64,000 bases of DNA from Sorghum bicolor. Taxonomy: Eukaryota > Streptophyta > Magnoliopsida > Poales > Poaceae. A program made the translations under genes and the position numbers. The notes below the pieces were generated by a model. The model was given only the letters and a program-made list of their open reading frames with translations, searched no databases and was not told the origin of the DNA. Every line of letters begins with the position of its first letter. Position 1 is the first letter of the stretch. Location of the stretch: NCBI RefSeq assembly GCF_000003195.3, contig NC_012870.2, positions 32,640,562 to 32,704,561 on the forward strand, read 5' to 3'. Positions 56,189-64,000 of this stretch are shown here, in pieces.

Positions 56189-56835
56189 GGCAGCTGTCCG
56201 CCAACGGACAGATCCGAGAAGTAAGGTAACTCCCCCCACAAATGCGCCGCCTGACAGTCCTCTCTCTCTCCTCACAGGACGGACTCTCCGAATTCCTCGC
56301 CGATACGGTGTCGTAACGTCATCCGCCTAAAAAGGCGCGCCCAACGGGCAGAAAGGCGAACCGCCACGGCCGTTTCCTTCCCTCGTAAGCCAAGGGACGT
56401 AACCACAAAAGTCTCGAGAGGTCGATGGCTGGCCCGCCAAAAGGGTTCGACAGCCGATCTCGAGCGCCAGAGTCAGGGATCCCCAGCGAGCGGTCGAAGA
56501 TCGAGGCCCGCCTCGAGGACTCACTGGCGATGTTCAAGGTAGGGTCGAGACAGTCGAGAGGAATCCCCCCGACAGGAGGCATCGAGCCGCCGGTCTCTAT
56601 CGAATGAGACTGGTATCCCCGACCACGTCGACCCCGCTTTATGAGGACGCCTCCGGGCTACAGCTGACCCCCTCGAAAGGGGCACAGGTTCTCACTGGGA
56701 CTACCCGCTAGGAACTCAATTTGGGATGGAAGACGCTCGCTCTATCGAGAGTACGTCGAAACCCCCGGGCAAAAACGAGCCAATCGGAATCTTCCACCAC
56801 TGGTGTCGAAAGCGTTTCTGCGAATTAGATAACAT
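56189..56835. other. Non-coding region upstream of the PPT, second copy
   Basis: Matches 41786-42432 with few changes; no gene. Confidence 0.6.
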
Positions 56836-56880
56836 AGCCCTCGAAGGAGTCAAAAACTCCTCCGAGGGCTCGGGGGCTAC
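56836..56880 (+). other. Hairpin and PPT, second copy
   Basis: Same inverted repeat (56836-56870) and purine tract as at 42433-42477, identical by eye. Confidence 0.75.
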
Positions 56881-57929
56881 TGTCGAGGGTATCGGTAAGG
56901 GGTACCCTCAGCGATGCGCATTATGAGATTGCCCGTACGAAGGTCGAGACCCTTAATTCGACGCTCTAATCTTACGTATGCGCCGCCATCGACGGTCGCA
57001 GCCTCGAAGACGGAAATAGCGTCGAGCGAATCGGTCAGGGCTCGAGCGACGACTGCCGTCGAAAACGGAAGCGGGCTCGAGCGAACCGAGAGGCGTCGGG
57101 CGCAAGGACACTGTCCGCCGCCCGACGCGCGCACGCGGGCCGGAGCATTAAATGCACCTGACGCTTCCCCACCTAACACACAGGTCACGGAAGGCGTGAT
57201 AGGGAACAAGCTTCTGTCCCATCGTTCTTTTTGCAGCCTTCCCACCGAACGACCCAGGGCGTGTCAGGACGCAGGAAACAAGGATGGAACGTCTAATCGG
57301 GACCCCCTCGAGACACCCAAGGTCAGCGCTCCAGATACCAGCATATTACACGGCGTCCGACCCTCGACCGAACAGCGTCCCTTCCTAGGGACAAGTTGGG
57401 CATCGACTGACAACACCACAGCTACCCCGCCGGGTCCGCCACCATACCGTACGAGCATGCGACCTCAGAACCAGCACAAGGCGGCTGGCAGGGCAAAACG
57501 CAGGAGCACGCGTAATCATCACCGGGCTATCAAGATGGGACGGCTCGAGGCCATGCCGTATGGAAGCCTCGAGTAGGTCAGCGTTCCATGCGGCTATCGA
57601 TCCCTACTCTAACATCTACGCATGTACCCTGTGTCTCTCCTTGGAGCTATAAAAGGAGAGACTCAGGAATAGAAGAGGGGGACATCACAACACAAGACAC
57701 ACACACACTCACATAGTAGAGCTACACACTTCATACCACGCTTGTATTCGCCCTTGTACAAACACTTAGGTGCAAGATAATACAAACTCTCTCCCCCCCG
57801 CTGGACGTAGGGCCTTCTCTTGCCCGAACCAGGATAAATCTCTGTGTCTTCTTGCATCACCATCCGGAAAGGGGAGCACACATACAAATTTACTCGTTGG
57901 TGTGACCCCCCGGGGGAAAAACACCGACA
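56881..57929 (+). repeat. Complete LTR of C in the second copy
   Basis: 1049 bp, TATA box at 57648-57655. By eye about seven differences from the interrupted LTR of copy 1. It shares four variants with that LTR against the 5' LTR of C, so the two 3' LTRs are sisters. Confidence 0.95.
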
Positions 57930-57931
57930 CT

Positions 57932-59170
57932 TGTTGACGGTCCTTTGCTCATATTTAACCATCAATTAATCATGGAAAAGGATCCAAATGCAACCAACAC
58001 CTAGACTTAGGGTTTTATCTGACAGAATTCCACGAGTTTTTGTGTTTGTCTATTTCTACAGGGGGTTATCAGGAAATACGGAAGAAAGGCTCACATGTCA
58101 TGTTTACATAGAGATATTAACGTGCTGCACAATTTTCTATCATCTAGAAGACTCCAGAAGCCACGGGAACAAAGCAGAAGCCGAGAGGACTCAGGGACAG
58201 GGCGCCCGCCCTCCTCTCCTGGGTGCCCGCCCTCACATAGAGTCCAATCCGGACTCTCTTTCGGGATATTGCTCCACCGACCTAAAGGATCAAGGATAAT
58301 CGTTCAATCAATGTCGGTTTGATCCAACGGCCCAGATTCACTTGAAGGGACTATAAAACCAGACCCCCTGGCCCCTGGAGATCATACCTCTTCTACAGAA
58401 TCAAACCTAGGGTTTCAATTCTTCATCCAATTAGAGAGGATCCCTCTAGTTCATCTAGTTCTAGTTCTAGTACCTCTAGTTCTAGTTCTAGTTAGTTCTA
58501 ATTGTAATCTAGAAAATAGGGAGAGAGAAGAGAAGAGCGGAGGAGGAGGAGCCGGATCTGTCGGATCTTCCTCAACCTTGTACTTTTGCAGCAACTGGTT
58601 CGTTCTTCATCGTTCTCCAAGTTCTTCAATTCATAATTCCTGAGTTCTTTAATTACTTTTATTTACATTCAAGTTATTTATTGGATTCCCGCTTGCATCA
58701 AGTGCTCTAGTCTTTATAACACTAGAGTAGTAATTAATAGATTAGACGTGGTGTTTAGTCTTGCAATTACCTGGAATTGCACCCAATCCTGCGGATTGTT
58801 GTGGTAGCCCTAGGGTAGTGACAGCCCTAACGGTCGACGTATTCCACCTCGTTCGGATCGGTGTTTGTAGGACCGTAGTCAGAGCTTCCTAGCCCCCTTC
58901 TCATCTCTTTCTGTGGTTAGTGTTCTGATGTCCCGAAATAAATAATCTTTGAAGTAATTCTTTATTCTTAGATCAATTAGAGAACTCTCTGGAAACTTCC
59001 TCTCTTTCCACCAAAAATAATTATATAGTTATCCTTAGGCGATCTTGAATCTTAATTAGTACACTCACGTTCCCTGTGGAAAATCGATACTCTGGAATAC
59101 TCCCGGGTGAAACCTACATCGGTATCCGTGCGCTTGTGGAATTTTCTGTTTGCGTTTAAAATACGCAACA
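57932..59170 (+). repeat. Complete LTR of element D
   Basis: 1239 bp from TGTTGACGG to ACGCAACA. GC motifs at 58200 and 58221, TATA box at 58352-58358. The last part (58988-59170) is not in the other copies. The right flank is ataag. Confidence 0.85.
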
Positions 59171-61083
59171 ATAAGGAACAAAAGTTGTTTCATGGACATC
59201 TCATGAAAATGATCACAACTTTCTCAAAAAGTGCTTACAAGGCAGATTTGGGGGCTATTTTGACACTTAGCAAAATTTTGCTAAGTCGTGGTGCCACCAG
59301 TTTACCTGATCGATTTTGGGAGCTTCATATCTCTTCATCCAGGCTGAATTTTTCTTTGCTCCAGTTGACAAACTTGTAGAACTCGGTCAGTACTCCAAGA
59401 ATGTCAACTACACCATCTCCTAATTCGCCACGGTTTGGAAGATATGCAACTCCAAAGTAGCTCTACCAGACTAGCATTACAAGCTCTGATGGTGAGCTCG
59501 GCTCGCCGTCGTGGCCGACCAGCGCAGCACCTGGCTGCCATTTGGCGACCGTACGCTGGTGCTGGCCCCACTCGTCAGGTCGTCGACGCCGTCATGGATG
59601 CCACGCCACCCCGCACACGCCCAGTGCCCGTCCACTCTCTCCCTCCCGCTCTCTCGCGACTCCGACGGCGAAAACGCCATCGCCATTGCCGTCGAGAGCT
59701 TCATGAGCTCCTCACGCTCTCGTCTTCGTGTCTCACCTCTCCTCCGAGATTCTGCGAGTCCGCCTCGAGCTCTTCCATCTTCTCGACCTCTTGGCTGGTG
59801 GAGATCTCCCCGAGGTGAGCCGCACTTCACAAGGTTGTCGTCGTCGGGTTCACGGCCGTCGTGACCCTGATTCCGGCAAACCTCGCCGCTGCTCTATCCC
59901 TGCCTTCTCCCTTCTTTCTGAGTCACGTTAGAGCTTGTCTAGGTCATGGTCGTGGTCTGTGTCCCCCCATTCAGGCCTTGGTGACACCGTCGTGCGGGAA
60001 AACGGCCAGCGCACCGCCGTGCTCACCGCCGACGACCACCCCGCACGTGAGCAGACTCATCGGAGCCATTAGGGTTAGGCCTTTCTACCTAGAAAGCTCC
60101 ACATTGTCTCATTAATGCTTAAGCCGCCCTTCCCCGACGCTATACCGGTCGGAGATGGCCGGCGTAAGCCGAGGTAGCTCCGCCGTGCCGCCATGGCCGA
60201 CGGCGACACCTTCCCGTCGCTCCAACCCTAGAGCCACCTACCTCTATCGACGCGGAATGATCAAGGAGCACGCTGATGCCTTTGGATCCACCGGAGAAGC
60301 TCATCATCGGCGAGCATTCGCCGGCGAGTGTGTTCTCTGCTTCCTGTGACGCTGACACGCGGGTCCCACTATCAGTGGCACAACGGCTCCCTCCTCTCTT
60401 TTATTTAAATCCCAGATTTCTTGCAATATTGCAAAAATCATATCTTCTGTTTCTGAGCTCCAAAAGTTGTGAAACAAATTTTTTGATGATCCATGGGATG
60501 GCTAGTTTTTAATAAAAATATAATATGCACCATGTTTTCTGTGAAAAATAATTGTTATATATTAATCTTGTTAATTCTATGTAAATTCATATCTTTTAAT
60601 ATACTGCTTAAATTGTTATGAAATTTTATGCTATGCTCTGTATAGTATTGGAATGCTCTGGTAAATATTTCATGATTTTTGGGGTGCTATATCTCTGATA
60701 TGTAATTTATGTCCATACTATTGCTTAAATCCATGTTTAAATCATATTAAATGTTATATGCTTATGGTGGTGTTCTCCTTTGGTGTCAAGCTTGCTCATA
60801 GTAGTAGTAACATGTAAATGATCTGAAATCTATTGTTTGACACTATTTAAGCCATGTTTCTTAATTTATGATATAAGTACCTTGCTGCATGTTGATTGAA
60901 TATCTCAAGTTTGGCATGTGCAATTGCTCTGAAACTTTTTTGGTGATGTCCAGGTGCCATGCTTGTACTTCTGTAATTTTTATAGATTTTTCTGAGCACT
61001 CTTGCTGGTATCTTTTAATTATGTCCTTTTATGAACTTAAATTAATAAATGCCTTTTTGTTAAGTATTTAGTTATCAACATGT
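59171..61083. other. Unclassified, LTR-like sequence
   Basis: A GC-rich block (about 59490-60370) with many short overlapping ORFs is followed by an AT-rich block (60420-61083). This composition resembles the 5' half of a long Tekay-type LTR, but I could not align it to 1-2108, and no LTR start is visible. No gene is supported; the ORFs at 59435-60358 lie on both strands and overlap. Confidence 0.35.
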
Positions 61084-61198
61084 GGTTTTCTGGTAATCTT
61101 AGTTTATGTTTGTGCTTATGAATCACGTGATGATGGTCGATCTCTTCCTGGTCGATGATTCTGACGATGGACGATCAGCCGGCAAATGAAGGAAGGCG

Positions 61199-61275
61199 GC
61201 GTGCCTCAAGGGCAAGAAGGAGCGTGCGACTCAAGGCAAAGAAGGAGCATGTGCCTCGAGGGGAAGGAGTGCATA
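61199..61275. repeat. Three imperfect tandem copies of a ~25-bp unit
   Basis: The unit GTGCCTCAAGGGCAAGAAGG recurs at about 61202, 61225 and 61250 with changes. GC-rich; purpose unknown. Confidence 0.6.
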
Positions 61276-61495
61276 GGCTGTTAGGGAAGAAGGGCGGCGT
61301 CCCTCAATGGGAGGAAGCACGAGCGTGCGGCGAGCCTTCGATAGGGAAGGGCTACGACGTCGCTGGATGAAACAGGCCGCGACCTCAACCTGACCCTCCG
61401 TACCTAATAGATCGAATTATTACTTTTATTTACCTAAACAGTTTTATAGTATATATAAAAAATCGACTATGGCTTAAGAAGACATAAAACCAACT

Positions 61496-61575
61496 GTAGT
61501 GCGATGGTAAATGTCCCTCTATGACTACCAAGGGTTCTGAGTTCAAAACCTGGTTTTGATTGTTTTTTGTAATTT
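61496..61575 (+). other. Possible tRNA-derived SINE fragment
   Basis: GTAGTGCGATGGTAAATG followed about 35 bp later by GAGTTCAAAACCT looks like degenerate A- and B-boxes of a tRNA-derived SINE, ahead of a T-rich tail. No cloverleaf or target duplication is visible. Confidence 0.2.
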
Positions 61576-61599
61576 TTTTATATATGACCATTGTGCTAA

Positions 61600-62174
61600 C
61601 AAATCTTGGTATTGCAACGGCAAGAAACTATTTGCAACAACAATAAAATCATGGCAATAGTAACCAATTAATGCAACCAAGAACAAACCGTTGCAAATTC
61701 ATCTTTGTACTGAAACGACAAAACCAGTTTTTGCAACACCCGTGATTACATTGCAAAAAGTGACCTCTTTATGCAACCAATAAATAAAAGTGTTGCAATA
61801 TATTCTTAATATTGCAACGCCAACTTAACTCTCAGCAACGGAATTAACATCGTAGCAAGAGTCATAGACAAATGCAACCAATGTATAAAAGCGTTGCAAC
61901 ATCATCTTAGTATTGCACCGACAAAAAAATTCTCCGCAACAGGAAATAAATCATGGCAAGAGTGACAATTTCCTGGAACCCTCATCAATTGCGTTGCAAC
62001 AACTCTTACTTTCTGCAACGATCTTCATACTTATTGCGACAATACAAGTTGCGTGGCAACAAAACCATCTATCGCAACCGAAATGACAAATGGTTGCGAA
62101 AGCACACATTCTTGCAACCAAATAAGTGTCGCTGCACCAAAAATGCGTGGCAAAAGGGTTGAAATCTTGTAGTG
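61600..62174. mobile_element. Terminal part of a CACTA (En/Spm) transposon
   Basis: It ends CTTGTAGTG at 62166-62174, the reverse complement of the CACTACAAG terminus of CACTA elements. Upstream lie about 25 copies of a GCAAC-type word (for example 61611, 61690, 61812, 61890, 62003), as expected for subterminal transposase-binding repeats. The other end was not found to the left, so the element is truncated or starts in unrecognised sequence. Confidence 0.7.
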
Positions 62175-62366
62175 GTCTTTACAGAAATTATGTTCCACAA
62201 ACTCTCGTTGTGCAAAAGAACAGAAGACTGCACACACAACTGGGAGAAAAAGCCATGCTAGACTCAAAAAAGAGATGGTGATAAATATTCATCCGCTGAT
62301 ATTTGTTATATCCCACTATCATCTATTTTAGTTTTGAAATGACACCCAAATAACTCTATTGTGCAG

Positions 62367-63271
62367 GAATCCAGAAATAAAAGAAAGGTTCATAGGATAG
62401 AACTATGGGAGGCAGCTCATAAAAAAAAGAATGGCATATATACTACCAAAAAAATGGAGACATCGATGGTACGTACATTTTCTGGTTCAAGTGGTTTATC
62501 CTTGATCTGAAAATCAGTTTACAATTATGTAACCTTCCCATATACTCATTTCAATAGGCTGCATCTCATGAGGAATTAAAAATAAGGAGAGGGAACAATG
62601 ATGGTAATCGTCTTTCATCCAAAGATTACAATGAAGTGTTCAACAATATTGTTGCCAAGGAGTTTAAAGCACGTGGATACTATGATAATAAGTACTGGAG
62701 TCAAGTACAAGTTTCTCAAGGTTTGACTTTTGTTACTCAAACTGAGGAAGAAAGAATGTACCAAGAGAAAGTAAATGCATTGGAAAATAAGATGGAATGC
62801 ATGAGTGGTGCCATGAAGCACTGGGTTGCTTTTATGTCAAAAAGGTATCCAGAAGACGATATGATAAAGGCAATGGGAGCAGCTTTACAAGATAAAGTAA
62901 GCTTATGTTGAACCATGCCCCCGCTCTCTCTATCTCTCTCAGAATAAGAGCTAATTTTTTTAACCTTGTGTTGGTTCAAATTTTTCAAGAAGGTGACAAT
63001 TATGACCATGAGTGTACTGATGATGGCATCTCTAAAAATTATGTTTTCGTACATACTAATGGCATTCATGAAGACTCAGATGCTGATGTGAACTCTCCAA
63101 CAAATGAAGTGCAGGTATAGCTACTTTGTCATTAGCTATATAATATTTAAGTTCATGCTAATGGCTTGTAGAACATGGTTCAGGTCAACCGGCAACAACC
63201 TTCTGTCTATAGAAGTCCCGGACGAACTGAAGTCCATACATCTAAACCACATAAGAAAACAACTTCAAAGG
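62367..63271 (+). pseudogene. Ptta/En-Spm-type plant transposase gene fragment, spliced
   Basis: Exons 62367-62468 (34 codons) and 62558-62896 (113 codons) are flanked by AG and GT and keep phase 0. Further coding pieces are about 62990-63114 (acidic, frame not fully resolved at its acceptor) and 63172-63271. The first reads HRIELWEAAHKKKNGIYTT and the second VAKEFKARGYYDNKYW and CMSGAMKHWVAFMSKRYP, like the C-terminal part of the plant transposase family PF03004, judged from memory. The N-terminal part is not in the window. It could be the tail of a CACTA gene or a domesticated relative. No stop is seen in exons 1 and 2. Confidence 0.5.
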
Positions 63272-63443
63272 TATGTTAGAAATGCCTACTTGATTATCGA
63301 TGCACATGCCAAAAGTCTAGAAATATAGCTATTATTACCAACAACATCAAGCTACATTTATTTTGTGTCCCTTGCATAGCTTTCCCTATCTTGTATTCGG
63401 TTACTAGCTCTATAGGTTCAGTAATCGATCAGTTTCAGATCTT
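63272..63443. other. Probable intron of the transposase-like gene
   Basis: Starts with GTATG after 63271. AT-rich; no ORF. The MITE begins just to its right. Confidence 0.4.
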
Positions 63444-63446
63444 TTA

Positions 63447-63816
63447 CCGTGTGTTTGGTTGGGGGTTGGGTGGGTTGGGTTGGATCCAACCCAGTTTTTT
63501 GGGACGAAGCCAATCCAAAAGAGTATTTGGTTGCACTTCGATTTTAGGGACAGACTCAACCTGTTTCAGTGTTTGGTTGAAGGATTGGGGACGGAGCGGC
63601 TCCGTTCAGTGTTTGGTTGAAGGAATTTAGTATTTGGTGAACATCAACCCGGCTGGAGCGGATCCGTCCGCCAGATTTTGACGGACGAGTCCAACCCGCC
63701 TCTAAGAGGAATATTCCACTCTGAAGCCAACCCAACCCTCCCATCCTCCAACCAAACAGCCACGGGAATGGGTTCGCTCCAACCTGGCTCGCCCCGCTCT
63801 CCAACCAAACACAAGG
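63447..63816. mobile_element. Tourist-like MITE (PIF/Harbinger type), 370 bp
   Basis: Terminal inverted repeats CCGTGTGTTTGGTTGG and (reverse complement of the right end) CCTTGTGTTTGGTTGG differ at one position. TTA flanks both ends (63444-63446 and 63817-63819), the usual PIF/Harbinger target duplication. The internal GTGTTTGGTTGAAGGA is repeated at about 63570 and 63611. No transposase ORF. Confidence 0.82.
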
Positions 63817-63819
63817 TTA

Positions 63820-64000
63820 CATTCCTTGTTGGCATCTCGGATCGCTCCCTGATTTATATGATTGCAATGTGTTTAATTTTTCTAATAAACTAGCCAACTA
63901 CACAGGTATTTGTTGTCCTCGTCACTTTAATTTTACAAGCTTGAATGCATAAAAACTTTTGATTGAACTTGTTCTGTCATACTAAAACAAGAGCTATATA
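63820..64000. other. Right edge of window
   Basis: AT-rich, possibly further intron of the transposase-like gene; nothing else recognised. Confidence 0.4.

Larger units (their letters stand above)
53748..58987. repeat. Second copy of the 5.2-kb segment 39360-53747 without E
   Basis: 53748 matches 39360, and 58987 matches 53747. The lengths are 5240 bp and 5225 bp once E and its duplicated ACATC are removed; the 15-bp difference is one in-frame deletion in copy 1 (near 41076). Copies differ by under about 1 percent by eye. The second copy has an uninterrupted C LTR. Confidence 0.92.
8199..59170 (+). mobile_element. Element D: Athila-like, non-autonomous, dispersed by later insertions
   Basis: D's parts share one orientation: truncated 5' LTR at 8199-9094, internal remnant at 26397-29358, 3' LTR starting at 29359 and resuming at 52695 after element C, and a complete LTR copy at 57932-59170. 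Pieces of A, C and E and a duplication lie inside this span. D shows protease-type coding sequence but no RT or integrase. The left flank (atgaa) and the right flank (ataag) do not match as a target duplication, so the outer borders may come from two D copies joined by recombination. Confidence 0.55.

Noticed and set aside
59435..60358. Several ORFs of 60-127 codons on both strands
   Set aside because: Overlapping frames in GC-rich sequence, no motif, no codon preference.
61600..62174. Regular GCAAC spacing as a CRISPR-like array
   Set aside because: Short irregular words in both orientations beside a CACTA terminus; eukaryotic context.

Overview
This window looks like the heterochromatin of a large-genome grass (Poaceae). 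It is almost entirely nested LTR retrotransposons of the Ty3/gypsy type, with CACTA-transposon remnants and a Tourist-like MITE at the right edge. I found no host single-copy gene, rRNA, tRNA or CRISPR array. The grass call rests on the Tekay-type chromovirus, Athila- and Tat-lineage elements, CACTA subterminal repeats and a Tourist-type terminal inverted repeat with a TTA target duplication. The exact species cannot be read from the sequence.

Layout. (1) 1-8198: an old, heavily mutated Tekay-type chromovirus ('T'): end of the 5' LTR, initiator-Met-like PBS, an extra ORF upstream of gag, then broken gag-PR-RT-RNaseH-INT cut off inside integrase. (2) 8199-9094: truncated 5' LTR of an Athila-like element ('D'). 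(3) 9095-26396: two Athila-lineage elements ('A1', 'A2') in minus orientation as LTR-internal-LTR-internal-LTR. (4) 26397-29361: protease remnant, 3' non-coding part and PPT of D. (5) 29362-52689: a young Tat-lineage element ('C') inserted 3 bp inside D's 3' LTR with a perfect CTTGT target duplication. C has a nearly intact gag-pro-pol on the plus strand and a six-exon antisense gene with its own TATA box on the minus strand. (6) 43284-52441: a young Athila-like element without RT or integrase ('E'), inserted in C's 3' LTR just downstream of its TATA box, with a perfect ACATC duplication. (7) 52692-53747: D's 3' LTR. (8) 53748-58987: a second copy of C's 3' part, C's LTR and D's LTR start, without E. 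This is a tandem duplication of 39360-53747, or two haplotypes joined in assembly. (9) 57932-59170: the complete D LTR. (10) 59171-64000: LTR-like unclassified sequence, a CACTA end with dense GCAAC repeats, a spliced fragment of a Ptta/En-Spm-type transposase gene, and a 370-bp MITE.

Likely order of events: T, then D, then the two A insertions and C in unresolved order, then the 5.2-kb duplication, then E. Three points stand out. The antisense gene of C joins exactly in frame through five GT-AG introns (1293 codons). In A and E, the promoter layout of the LTR (paired GC-rich near-palindromes upstream of a TATA box) recurs inside the element just upstream of the 3' ORF. The A1/A2 array lacks target duplications in a way that fits LTR-LTR recombination between two separate insertions, with loss of the D sequence between them.
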